Below, one piece after another: positions 1 to 7,380 of a stretch of DNA of 32,117 bases (the first letter of the stretch is position 1; the number at the start of each line of letters is the position of its first letter). The notes under the pieces are model-generated. The model had not been told where the DNA came from. It searched no databases and worked only from the letters and a program-made list of their open reading frames with translations. Source of the DNA: a virus. The stretch spans positions 1 through 32,117 of the IMG/VR virus record IMGVR_UViG_3300025898_000027. One strand, given 5' to 3'. Made by a program: the position numbers and the translations under genes.

Positions 1-240
1 GTCGGGAGCTCTCAAATTATGCAATAAATCCGGCTAAGAGTTCGAAGTACGTCATTTCAAGCTTGAACCTACGTTTCCTCTAAAGTTATACGCCCAGTAA
101 CCACCGAGACTACCGAGGGTATCCATTCTCTGTGATCTATCTAACAGTTTAGCACTTTCGGGCTAGTGGATCAAGTGTCGGTTTAAGTGGTATAGGTAGA
201 GGGATATAGTCCTTCCGGCTGACCACGAGCCAAACGGTGG
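1..240 (+). ncRNA. Group I self-splicing intron, 3' portion of the catalytic core (5' part outside window)
   Basis: The stretch carries the paired R and S elements of a group I intron. R lies at 105-112 (CGAGACTA) and S at 203-212 (GATATAGTCC). They form P7: 106-212, then 108-112 with 207-211, with A107 bulged as in the Tetrahymena intron. G108-C211 would be the guanosine-binding pair. P3 can form from 9-13 with 115-119, followed by the typical J3/4-like AAATT at 14-18. P8 forms from 136-143 with 193-200 and holds an inner hairpin 150-153/162-165. A P9-like hairpin is 217-220/228-231. P1, P2 and the 5' exon are missing because the window starts inside the intron. P4-P6 should lie at 14-100 but I could not pair them convincingly. 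The 3' splice site is not determined; 240 is nominal. No homing endonuclease ORF is visible in this half. Confidence 0.75.
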
Positions 241-252
241 GACTGACAACTT

Positions 253-315
253 ATGGCCGGGGTAATGAGCTTGGAGCGCTACGCCGTTCGATTCGGCGAC
301 GACAACCCCCGGTAG
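253..315 (+). CDS. Possible 3' exon: C-terminal end of an intron-split gene
   Basis: Directly after the intron core one frame reads through about 20 codons, starting near ATG253 and ending at TAG 313-315, with residues SLERYAVRFGDDNPR at its end. Third codon positions are mostly G or C, as in neighbouring genes, which supports real coding. If the intron interrupts a protein gene, this would be its last exon. The upstream exon is outside the window, so the protein cannot be named. The same bases form a hairpin resembling a tRNA T-arm (282-298), so a split tRNA gene is the competing reading. The exact splice junction is unknown and the start given is nominal. Confidence 0.3.
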   Translation: MAGVMSLERYAVRFGDDNPR

Positions 316-320
316 CCCAT

Positions 321-369
321 CCATGAGAGCCGTGATGGCTCTCAGGGCCTGATACGGGAACTCTCATGG
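321..369 (+). other. RNA segment with two mutually exclusive helices
   Basis: Bases 324-331 (TGAGAGCC) pair perfectly with 337-344 (GGCTCTCA) around a 5-base loop. The overlapping bases 321-329 (CCATGAGAG) also pair perfectly with 361-369 (CTCTCATGG). The two helices exclude one another, as in attenuators and riboswitches. A third hairpin follows at 378-383/393-398 and a weaker one at 444-448/460-464. A nine-codon peptide (ATG323 to TGA) lies across the first helix. Whether this is a leader regulator or a peripheral intron domain (P9.1/P9.2) cannot be told from sequence alone. Confidence 0.35.
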
Positions 370-458
370 AAGTCGTTGGTGGGATACGGAAACCCACCCA
401 TCCAAAGAGCAAACGGACCGCAAAGAAGCAGGACATAGAGGAGCCCTTGATCTTTTGA
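366..458 (+). CDS. Possible 30-residue basic peptide
   Basis: ATG366 opens a 30-codon frame ending in TGA at 456-458. The peptide is Lys/Arg-rich in the middle (RKPTHPKSKRTAKK) and ends with an acidic/hydrophobic tail (DIEEPLIF). A weak GGGA lies about seven bases upstream. The start codon lies in the distal strand of the alternative helix 321-329/361-369, so RNA folding could control its translation. I recognise no family. It may be a chance frame in a structured RNA. Confidence 0.22.
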   Translation: MEVVGGIRKPTHPKSKRTAKKQDIEEPLIF

Positions 459-511
459 GAAGGGGGTCCCGATTCCTTAGCCTCTAGGTGCGCTATGCGA
501 AAAGGACCGCT

Positions 512-727
512 TTGAAGCGAGTATGGACCTGGGGAGACGTCCGCCCAGAGTGGCGGGACGCCCAACACATTAACTGTGAAGCCTGCGGAGCCAGGATCGG
601 CGACCTCTGCTTCAAGAACAACATGTCTCGTCGTAGGACGCCGCACGGCATCCGTCGGGGCAAGGATCTTGACTGGCCCGGTGAGAAGCACTCCCGGATC
701 AGCCACCCATTTTCGAGAGGTTGGTAA
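512..727 (+). CDS. Small zinc-finger protein
   Basis: This 71-residue protein has a Cys/His pattern, CEACGARIGDLC, then TPHGIRRGKD, of a type common in actinobacteriophage zinc-finger proteins. Two CxxC-like Cys pairs and a His about 15 residues on could bind one zinc ion, and the basic RRR/RR stretches would suit nucleic-acid contact. I chose TTG512 because AAAAGGA lies five bases before it. A GTG at 488 would add eight residues but has no visible ribosome binding site. The gene ends just before the lysin start, so the two are probably co-translated. The cellular role is unknown. Confidence 0.65.
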   Translation: MKRVWTWGDVRPEWRDAQHINCEACGARIGDLCFKNNMSRRRTPHGIRRGKDLDWPGEKHSRISHPFSRGW

Positions 728-729
728 AA

Positions 730-1581
730 GTGTACGGTCTAGATTACTCATTCGCCCGCCCCAACCTCGCCGTAGCTAAGTCTCAGGGTTATGGGTTCGT
801 TTGTCGGTACCTCAGTTGGCTACCCAACAGTAAGGTTATCAGTCCGGGTGAGCGAGACTACATACTCGGACAAGGACTCAACCTAGCTCTTAACTGGGAA
901 CAAGACGCACGCGATGGCTTGGGTGGTAGTTCGGCGGGTGACGCTCACGGCAAGGAAGCGGTCCGTCAAGCAATCAACCTAGGTTATCCCCGTGGATCAA
1001 CGATCTACTTCTCGTACGACTGGGATGTGACCGAGGGTCAGCAGAACATCGTTAACGCTCACGCTAGAGCGGCGGGTCAGCACGTTCTGGCAGCCGGGTA
1101 CCGGATGGCAGCCTACGGCGGCTACTGGGTAATCAAACGGTTGTTTGACGCAGGACTCATCGATGACGGGTGGCAGGCGTTCGCCTGGTCCGGTGGGTTA
1201 TGGGACAGCAGAGCTGCCCTCCGACAGATCCGCAATGGGGTAACTGTTGGTGGTGGAGATTGCGACATCGATCAGGCAGTCGGCCCACTGTATCTATGGA
1301 ACCACGATAACCCTACTACAGTCGCTCTCATTAAGCCATCCATTTCGGTACAGGAGGAAGATATGCTTTCCGCGTTCAAGTCAATTGACAACGCTGCGGT
1401 CTACGTGACCGACGGGTGGAAGTACCGGCTAGTCCCCGATGAGCCCGCCTACAAGAACTTGATTGACTCCGGTCTTCTCAAGAAGCCGACTGCGCAGTTC
1501 AGCCAACTCGACGGGTACGGCTGGGCGGTCGTGCTCGGTCATGGTGAATCTCTTTCCGGGTTCGGCGGTACTCCGGTCTAA
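730..1581 (+). CDS. Endolysin with DUF1906 (Rv2525c-like, GH25-like) domain
   Basis: The protein has 283 residues. Residues 3-190 match the DUF1906 glycoside-hydrolase-like fold: GLDYS at the N-terminus (Asp5), LALNWEQDARDG, the acidic SYDWDVTE near residue 100, a YGGYWV segment and DCDIDQA near 180. This domain is a frequent catalytic part of actinophage lysins and is expected to cut the glycan strand of the host wall. The last 90 residues form a separate region, probably wall binding, which I do not recognise. No signal peptide is visible, so release would need a holin. I chose GTG730 because GAGAGG lies nine bases before it. A TTG at 721 touches the same site and is too close. The stop overlaps the next start (TAATG). 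Confidence 0.82.
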   Translation: MYGLDYSFARPNLAVAKSQGYGFVCRYLSWLPNSKVISPGERDYILGQGLNLALNWEQDARDGLGGSSAGDAHGKEAVRQAINLGYPRGSTIYFSYDWDVTEGQQNIVNAHARAAGQHVLAAGYRMAAYGGYWVIKRLFDAGLIDDGWQAFAWSGGLWDSRAALRQIRNGVTVGGGDCDIDQAVGPLYLWNHDNPTTVALIKPSISVQEEDMLSAFKSIDNAAVYVTDGWKYRLVPDEPAYKNLIDSGLLKKPTAQFSQLDGYGWAVVLGHGESLSGFGGTPV

Positions 1582-2276
1582 TGGACCCGCTATCTGTGAT
1601 TCTAGGGTTCCCTTATAGGGCTACTCCACAGAGAGCCGCAATCTTCGACCAAGTAAGACCCTTAGTTGAGGGATTGTTCGACTTCAATGAAGTCGTAATC
1701 ATGGATAGTGGACATGACCGTTTTAACAGAGCGGCCTCTCGGAATATGATAGCCAAGTACGCTATCAATAAGATGGTCCATGTAGTCGTCATTTGCGATG
1801 CTGACAGCATCCCAGATAGGGAAGTCCTAAAAGAAGCCATTTTAGAGGCTCAGGGGGACTCCGATCTCCATGTACCCTTTGATACGGTCCGGGTGTTACC
1901 CTACGGTAGGTTCTTCAGAGAGCCCACTAAGTATGCCCGAATGAGACCCATATCTACTTACGGTCCGAGTTGCGGAGGATGTTACGTTCTCCGGCCCAAT
2001 TTGTGGCAGACGATCGGCGGTATGGACGAGCGGATCGAGGGTTGGGGCTTCGAAGATCAGATCTTCCTAGCGGCCGTGAACACTTTCGCTGGCGGTCCGG
2101 TCTACCACGTAGGCGACCTCACCACAATCGACCATGTTCGAGACGTTTCAGACGAACACATACTCCAAAATCGGGATCTAGTCGACCGATACCACTCCGT
2201 AGAGGGAAATCAGGATGAATTCAGGAAAGTATCGGCCGGATCTAACGGTTTTCGTCCCGACGCGCTCAAGAAGTAA
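1581..2276 (+). CDS. GT-A fold glycosyltransferase (GT2/GT7-like)
   Basis: This 231-residue protein has an ICDADS motif at about residues 71-76, the DxD metal and nucleotide-sugar site of GT-A enzymes. GGMDERIEGWGFEDQIF at about 147-160 is the acceptor and catalytic region typical of GT7C/galactosyltransferase-like proteins. It should transfer a sugar from a nucleotide donor to a protein or glycan in the cytoplasm. It starts on the lysin stop codon and overlaps the next gene by 62 bases. It is the first of three consecutive glycosyltransferases upstream of the tail-fibre genes, so virion proteins are likely targets. Sugar and acceptor cannot be predicted. Confidence 0.75.
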   Translation: MDPLSVILGFPYRATPQRAAIFDQVRPLVEGLFDFNEVVIMDSGHDRFNRAASRNMIAKYAINKMVHVVVICDADSIPDREVLKEAILEAQGDSDLHVPFDTVRVLPYGRFFREPTKYARMRPISTYGPSCGGCYVLRPNLWQTIGGMDERIEGWGFEDQIFLAAVNTFAGGPVYHVGDLTTIDHVRDVSDEHILQNRDLVDRYHSVEGNQDEFRKVSAGSNGFRPDALKK

Positions 2277-2940
2277 GAACGCGGTCGACTTTGGGAGCAA
2301 CTTTACGGGGTTATGCGACCTCAGTACCGAGCTAGTCTTCGTTTTGGACGAAGATGACCCGGAATTGGGCGACTACCTCAAGAGGATTGCCGGTAGATGG
2401 TCCGTCGAGGTGGTTAGCTCGACTCAGAGGGGCATGGTTGACGCCCTGAACGTCGCTTACCGCCGCCGTGAGTTCGCCGGAACCCTAGGTTTTGCTGTCG
2501 GATTCATGGGGGACGACCACCGTCCCCGGACTGAGGGCTGGGACGCAGCCTACGTCAACACCCTAGAGGATCTTGGAACCGGGTTCGTCTACGGTAACGA
2601 CCTCCTACAAGGTCAGTTGATGCCCACTCAGGTAGCGTTTACAGCGGATATAGCCAGAGAATTAGGCTGGATGGCGCCTCCTTGCCTACATCACCTATGT
2701 GTCGACCTCGTATGGCTGGAAATTGGTAGAGCTCTTGACAAAATCATCTATCTAGATGACGTAATCATTGAGCATATGCACCCTCTCGCCGGTAAGGCGA
2801 GGATGGACCGAGGATACCGGGTCGCCAACTCTACCGTGATGGCTCGCCACGACTCAGCGGCTTACGAACGCTACCTAGAGACCGACTTCCCCGGGGATGT
2901 CGCCAAGCTTAAGGATATGATCGATGAAGGGATTAGTTAG
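2215..2940 (+). CDS. GT-A-like glycosyltransferase, second of three
   Basis: The 241-residue protein opens with DLTVFVPTRSR, a usual first beta strand of GT2-like enzymes. It has FVLDEDDPEL near residue 45, MGDDHRP at about 98 as a DxD-like site, a YGND segment, and EHMHPL near 182 as a possible metal-binding His region. It has no membrane segment, so it acts in the cytoplasm. ATG2215 follows GAGGGA with normal spacing even though the start lies 62 bases inside the previous gene. A later start would remove the first strand of the fold. It overlaps the third transferase by 17 bases. Donor and acceptor are unknown. Confidence 0.68.
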   Translation: MNSGKYRPDLTVFVPTRSRSKNAVDFGSNFTGLCDLSTELVFVLDEDDPELGDYLKRIAGRWSVEVVSSTQRGMVDALNVAYRRREFAGTLGFAVGFMGDDHRPRTEGWDAAYVNTLEDLGTGFVYGNDLLQGQLMPTQVAFTADIARELGWMAPPCLHHLCVDLVWLEIGRALDKIIYLDDVIIEHMHPLAGKARMDRGYRVANSTVMARHDSAAYERYLETDFPGDVAKLKDMIDEGIS

Positions 2941-3676
2941 CTTTACCCTCTTCGGAGATCAAGAGATGTACCTCCACGGAGCCGTTCAGAACGCAAAACT
3001 GTGGAAACAGGGCCCGTTGGACGTAGATACCATCTTCTACGTCGGTAGCAGTGTCCCAGACCGGACTTTGACCGCATTGAAGTACTGGAATGCCGAAGTC
3101 GTCTTCTGGGACGGCCCAGAAGACCAGACAGCTACCTTTTGGCGCTACGAAGCGCTCTCAAGGGATTATGACTACCACCTCTTTAGAGATGTCGACTCAA
3201 GGCCCTATGAACGGGAGTACATCGCTCTAAACGAGTGGTTAGACGGGCACTACCAGTTTCACATCATTCGGGACCACCCATACCATGGTGTTCCGATTCT
3301 AGCCGGTCTATTCGGACTGAAGCGTGAAATCCGGGGAATGGTGGCCGATCGTCTCGGCCCGACCATTCCCGAGGACTATTACAAGAAGGTAGTTAAGTCC
3401 TGCAATCACGTGGTGGTCAATTACGAGTCGAACGACTTCTATCAGATTGATCAATGGTGGTTGCGGCTAGAGGTCTATCCGCTCCTCAGGAACAAGATCA
3501 TGGCTCACGACAGCTTCTTTGGTTTTGAGCGACCGAGGTACAAGGTCCAGGTTCCGCCCCGATCTGAACTCGGGGATTTCATCGGCGAAGGCTTCGATGA
3601 GGAAGATGAGCCCAGATACCCCCAACATCGTGAATGTTTCACTCACTGGCCCAGGCGATCGAGGGCTAGACCATAG
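2924..3676 (+). CDS. Putative GT-A-like glycosyltransferase, third of three
   Basis: This 250-residue protein has FRDVDSRPYERE at about residues 86-97, a DxD motif in the context seen in viral and capsular sugar transferases. HIIRDHPYHG and DQWWLR follow, conserved-looking segments of the acceptor side. The N-terminus (LVSFTLFGDQEMYLHGAVQNAKLW) resembles the start of nucleotide-diphospho-sugar transferases that scan for a substrate. Translation is coupled to the previous gene by a 17-base overlap. The acidic/basic C-terminal tail after residue 215 looks disordered. Function is inferred from the DVD motif and context and is less certain than for the first transferase. Confidence 0.6.
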   Translation: MKGLVSFTLFGDQEMYLHGAVQNAKLWKQGPLDVDTIFYVGSSVPDRTLTALKYWNAEVVFWDGPEDQTATFWRYEALSRDYDYHLFRDVDSRPYEREYIALNEWLDGHYQFHIIRDHPYHGVPILAGLFGLKREIRGMVADRLGPTIPEDYYKKVVKSCNHVVVNYESNDFYQIDQWWLRLEVYPLLRNKIMAHDSFFGFERPRYKVQVPPRSELGDFIGEGFDEEDEPRYPQHRECFTHWPRRSRARP

Positions 3677-3690
3677 AAAGGAGTCCATTG

Positions 3691-4035
3691 GTGGACGACG
3701 AACTGCCCGTGGACTACATTCTTAGCTTTCACTCAGGTGATGATCTCGGCAAAGAGGTCATCTATTACGAAGGTTATGCGGTAGTAGACCTCACCGGCTT
3801 CACTATCCAGTGGCGTATCACCATGGATAACGGCCACACCGCGACCCTCATCGACGGCGACGGCCTAGTGGTGGTTCCGACCGAAGGAAAGATAACCCTC
3901 CAGCTAGAGGGTCCGGACGACACAATCGATTTCGTCGGTCATGGTATCCACATCCTCCAGATTACAGCCCCCTACCGTAAGACGCTGATAGTTGGGGATG
4001 TATTCGCTCAGCGAGATGAGGTGAGTTGGCCATAG
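3691..4035 (+). CDS. BppU-N-like small virion protein, copy 1
   Basis: The 114-residue beta-rich protein resembles the N-terminal domain of baseplate upper proteins (BppU_N): a start near DYILSFHSGDD, then VVDLTGFTIQW, and HILQITAPYRKTL near the end. Such domains anchor receptor-binding parts to the tail or sit as small fibres. I chose GTG3691, which follows AAAGGAG by seven bases; TTG3688 is also possible. Its end overlaps the next gene, which encodes a clear paralogue with matching blocks, so the pair arose by tandem duplication. The role is inferred from fold pattern and from its place just before the tail fibre. Confidence 0.55.
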   Translation: MDDELPVDYILSFHSGDDLGKEVIYYEGYAVVDLTGFTIQWRITMDNGHTATLIDGDGLVVVPTEGKITLQLEGPDDTIDFVGHGIHILQITAPYRKTLIVGDVFAQRDEVSWP

Positions 4036-4352
4036 AAGCTCCATACGAGTACGAGTTCAACCTAGTCAAGGGTGACCGTACGACCCGAACCGTCGAGTAC
4101 CTGATCGACGGGGCACCGACCGACTTCACCGGGCTCACTGTTGAATGGTTCTTTACCTGTTTCGGTCACGAGGTTATCGCAGCGACCGGCAGTGAGCTGT
4201 CGGTTGACTCCGACGGGAACCTCAGCCTTGTTCTATCGGCGGCACACACGGCTCTACTCAGTGGCCGGGGTCGCCACGTCCTCAAAATCATTGCACCGTA
4301 CGTCCGCACCCTACTTGAGGGAGAGGTGATCGTTTATGTCCCGGCAGGATAA
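4026..4352 (+). CDS. BppU-N-like small virion protein, copy 2
   Basis: This 108-residue protein is a paralogue of its upstream neighbour. DFTGLTVEWFFTC corresponds to DLTGFTIQW, and HVLKIIAPYVRTLLEGE to HILQITAPYRKTLIVGD. FNLVKGDRTTRTVEYLIDG at the N-terminus is the usual opening of the BppU N-terminal fold. The start is TTG4026, preceded by GAGGTGAG and inside the end of copy 1. Its own end overlaps the tail-fibre start by 17 bases. Translational coupling of all three suggests assembly into one adsorption structure. Confidence 0.58.
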   Translation: MAIEAPYEYEFNLVKGDRTTRTVEYLIDGAPTDFTGLTVEWFFTCFGHEVIAATGSELSVDSDGNLSLVLSAAHTALLSGRGRHVLKIIAPYVRTLLEGEVIVYVPAG

Positions 4353-6486
4353 TCTAGTCGTCCACCGTGGTGGCGTAATCGTCATCTCTGACGTTGGAGC
4401 TAGGGGTGCTACCGGTCTCACTGGCGAGACCGGCCCGACGGGAGCTACCGGTAACCCCGGTGGTCCCGTTACGGTCCCTTACGTTTTCTCGACCACTACC
4501 ACCGACTCAGACCCCGGAAACGGGAACCTGCGATTCAACCAGGCTACCCAGGACTCAACTACCGTTCTGAGGCTCGATCTGATCGGCAGCGACGCCACTG
4601 ACTGGTCGGCGGCTATCGATACGTTCGCTGACAGCTCTAGCACGATCAAGGGCTACATTCGCGTATCTAAGACTCTGAACCCCGCTCTTTGGATACTGTT
4701 TAGTATCACCTCTATGGCTTCCCCTTCTGGTTACCGGAATGTTACGGTAGCAAAGGTCGCATCCTCTGGACCGAACCCGTTCAACAACGGGGACGCTGTC
4801 TCATTGATGTTCACTCGCAACGGGGACAAGGGCGACCAGGGTATCCAGGGCGACTTCGACATCACAACTAACCAGACGATCACTGGTATCAAGACGTTCA
4901 ATCAGGGCAAGCTTCGGGACAAGGGCACATACGTCTATGACGTCAAAGCCTACGGGGCTGTTGGCGACGGGGTAACTGACGACACCACGGCGGTTCAGTC
5001 CGTCATCACCGCCATCTCGTCTACCGGTGGAATTGTCTTCTTCCCGCCGGGGACGTACATCTTCGGAAGTGCGCTCGACCTAAAGGCGACTCACAACGTC
5101 ATCCTTCGTGGTCAGGGTGGAAGATCGGCGGGAGCCGGGGACGCATCCATTCTAAAGTGGACCGGTTCCACGGGCGCCACTAACTTTATCGATGCTCGCT
5201 CATCTCTCGGCCTGGAGATCGCGGACCTCCAGATTGTTACTGACTCTAGCGCATTCACCGGCCGGATGATCGATCTTCGCCTGAACACCACCGGCGGAGC
5301 TTACACCAAGCTAAAGAACCTCTATATCGGTGGCAACACCCATTATTCCGCTACTGGCCTCGACCTGAGCAACACAACGAGGGTTTTCGTAGAGAGCTGC
5401 GCCTTCTACCAGTTGGCCACGTGCATCACCGGTAAGGTCAATAACGCAGACAACTCGAATCAGGTCCGCATTCAGGACTGCGGATTCAACCAGAGCCCTG
5501 TCGCTATCCACAACCCCGGGCAAGCATGGATCATCTCAAGCTGTTGCTTTGAGGGCTCAGCGGGTGGAGTTGCTAACGCAGTAGACCATGGTGCGGGGAT
5601 TCTCGCTGAAGGCCTGATCATTGAGGGTAACTGGACCGGTGACACAACGAGTGGAACCCAGTTCACGGTTGCTGGAGAAGGCATTACCATCCAGGGTAAC
5701 TGGATTGGTGCTACGACCTCTACTGGTATCTCAGTGGATGAATCGACTCAGGGCCTCCACATCACCGGTAACAAGTTCATCGGGTGTACTACGGCCATCA
5801 ATATCGTAGTCAGCTCGACTCACGCGGGGATGCGTATTCACGGAAACTCTTACTCCTCCGTGACCACTAAGCTAGTGGGTATTCCGAACGGTACGAGCGT
5901 AATGGGCTTCCCGTTGGTGTACGAGCAAGCCGGCGAAGTGGAAACCAACCTAGCCACTAACCCGTCCTTCGACTCCAACACTACCGGATGGAACAACACG
6001 GGTGGTGTATTCACCAACAACGGGGCCACTCTCACCCGCATAACCACCGATCACGCTCCGCTAGATGATTCTAGTGGGGCTTGCTGCCAGGTTGACTACA
6101 CGAACGCTCTAAACCAGATGGGGCTTTGGCAGTCGGTAGCTTCGGTTCCTGCGCTAACAGCGGTCATCTTCACCGGGTGGATTCGGAACGTCTCTGGACG
6201 TCCGGTCAAGTTGCGACTTAGAGATACAACGAACTCGATTACCGGTACTGACTCCTCGACCGTTGCGGTCGGGGCCGGCTGGACCAGGGTTAGAGCCTCC
6301 CTCACCACCGGAGCCTCTACCGCATCCGTTGTTATCGCTATCTGCTCCGACACCGTAACCGCCAACGGTCAGTTCTTCGTGGATGAACTCCGCTTTGGCC
6401 AGCGCGGATCGGCCGAGACCCAGATCCAGGCTCAGCTACGGAGAGCTCTCGCGAACTCTGGAATCATAAACGACCTCACAGTCTAA
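4336..6486 (+). CDS. Tail fibre/spike with collagen-like repeats and pectate-lyase-type beta helix
   Basis: The 716-residue protein has distinct parts. Residues 1-20 are a short anchor. About 21-45 are collagen-like Gly-X-Y triplets (GARGATGLTGETGPTGATG). GDKGDQGIQGD follows near 165. From about residue 200, DVKAYGAVGDGVTDDTTAVQ opens a parallel beta helix of the pectate-lyase superfamily (Pectate_lyase_3) that runs to about 540. The C-terminus has NLATNPSFDSNTTGW, a common start of CBM-type carbohydrate-binding domains, and a final short helix. It is a likely receptor-binding or glycan-degrading spike acting on the host surface. ATG4336 follows GAGAGGTGAT. Thr/Ser-rich segments could be acceptors for the neighbouring glycosyltransferases, which is inference. 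Confidence 0.82.
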   Translation: MSRQDNLVVHRGGVIVISDVGARGATGLTGETGPTGATGNPGGPVTVPYVFSTTTTDSDPGNGNLRFNQATQDSTTVLRLDLIGSDATDWSAAIDTFADSSSTIKGYIRVSKTLNPALWILFSITSMASPSGYRNVTVAKVASSGPNPFNNGDAVSLMFTRNGDKGDQGIQGDFDITTNQTITGIKTFNQGKLRDKGTYVYDVKAYGAVGDGVTDDTTAVQSVITAISSTGGIVFFPPGTYIFGSALDLKATHNVILRGQGGRSAGAGDASILKWTGSTGATNFIDARSSLGLEIADLQIVTDSSAFTGRMIDLRLNTTGGAYTKLKNLYIGGNTHYSATGLDLSNTTRVFVESCAFYQLATCITGKVNNADNSNQVRIQDCGFNQSPVAIHNPGQAWIISSCCFEGSAGGVANAVDHGAGILAEGLIIEGNWTGDTTSGTQFTVAGEGITIQGNWIGATTSTGISVDESTQGLHITGNKFIGCTTAINIVVSSTHAGMRIHGNSYSSVTTKLVGIPNGTSVMGFPLVYEQAGEVETNLATNPSFDSNTTGWNNTGGVFTNNGATLTRITTDHAPLDDSSGACCQVDYTNALNQMGLWQSVASVPALTAVIFTGWIRNVSGRPVKLRLRDTTNSITGTDSSTVAVGAGWTRVRASLTTGASTASVVIAICSDTVTANGQFFVDELRFGQRGSAETQIQAQLRRALANSGIINDLTV

Positions 6487-6495
6487 AGGACAGCA

Positions 6496-7380
6496 ATGAA
6501 GGCATTAGTTACCGGTGACGCCGGGTTCGTTGGTCGTAATTTCATCCCGTTCCTTAAGGATAAGGGCTGGGATGTATGGGGCATGGATATCTCAAGAGAT
6601 CCACTTGAGGACGTCGTTCCGTACTTCCAGGATGAGAAGATCGACCAATACGATCTAATCGTCCATTGTGCTTACGAAGTCGGCGGTCGGTCTCATATCG
6701 ACGGCAAGAACATGGCTCTTGCGAACAACCTACTCCTGGACGCGACCATGTTCGACTTCGCGGTAAGGGGCGGCGCTACCTCCGTCCTTTACTTCTCGTC
6801 CTCAGCGGCTTACCCCGTCGAGTATCAGGGTCGGAATCACCCGACCATCCTCACGGAAGCGATGATTAACCAGTTCTATGACCTACGGACTCCAGACGCT
6901 AATTACGGATGGGCCAAACTAACGGGGGAACGCCTTGCTCAAGCGGCTTCTGATCAAGGGGTACGAACTCACGTGGTTAGACCTTTCAGTGGGTATGGTC
7001 CAGACCAGTCACTACAATACCCATTTTCAAGTATCGTCAAGCGTGCTAGCTCGGGAGACCTCAGTGTGTGGGGTCCTCCAGGTCAGACACGGGACTGGAT
7101 TCACATATCCGACGTTCTTGGAGCGGCTTGGGCAGTCTATGAGGCTGACGACCGACGACCGGTAAACCTATGTACCGGTGTCCCTACCGAGATGGGCGAG
7201 CTAGCTTGCCTCGTTGCTGGGTTCTCGGGGATTGAACTAGAGCCTAAGGTGACTTACCAGACCGACAAGCCGGCGGGGGTCTTCTATCGGGTGGGTGACC
7301 CTACCCGGATGAACGAACACTACACCGCTAAGGTTTCGATTGAAGAGGGGGTGCTAGAAGCTCTTGGGAAGACCCGGTAG
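6496..7380 (+). CDS. NAD-dependent epimerase/dehydratase (extended SDR, nucleotide-sugar type)
   Basis: This 294-residue Rossmann enzyme has the NAD(P) motif VTGDAGFVG at residues 5-13, DISRD near 32, YFSSSAAYP near 100 (catalytic Ser/Thr region) and YGWAKLTGE near 138 with the YxxxK catalytic pair. RPFSGYGPDQ near 162 is the substrate-binding stretch seen in UDP-sugar epimerases and GDP-fucose synthases. The likely role is to convert a nucleotide sugar in the cytoplasm to provide a donor for the phage glycosyltransferases. It follows the tail fibre after a short gap with AAAGGA, and its end overlaps the terminase small subunit gene by 17 bases. The exact sugar cannot be told. Confidence 0.82.
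   Translation: MKALVTGDAGFVGRNFIPFLKDKGWDVWGMDISRDPLEDVVPYFQDEKIDQYDLIVHCAYEVGGRSHIDGKNMALANNLLLDATMFDFAVRGGATSVLYFSSSAAYPVEYQGRNHPTILTEAMINQFYDLRTPDANYGWAKLTGERLAQAASDQGVRTHVVRPFSGYGPDQSLQYPFSSIVKRASSGDLSVWGPPGQTRDWIHISDVLGAAWAVYEADDRRPVNLCTGVPTEMGELACLVAGFSGIELEPKVTYQTDKPAGVFYRVGDPTRMNEHYTAKVSIEEGVLEALGKTR

Noticed and set aside
219-306. Complete tRNA gene
   Set aside because: Only the T-arm is convincing. No acceptor strand TTGTCGT, D-arm or anticodon arm fits within 90 bases.
251-751. Long minus-strand frame of 166 codons opposite the intron exon, the zinc-finger gene and the hairpins
   Set aside because: It has a low-complexity, Pro/Arg/Ser-rich translation, lies opposite better supported plus features and has no visible ribosome binding site.
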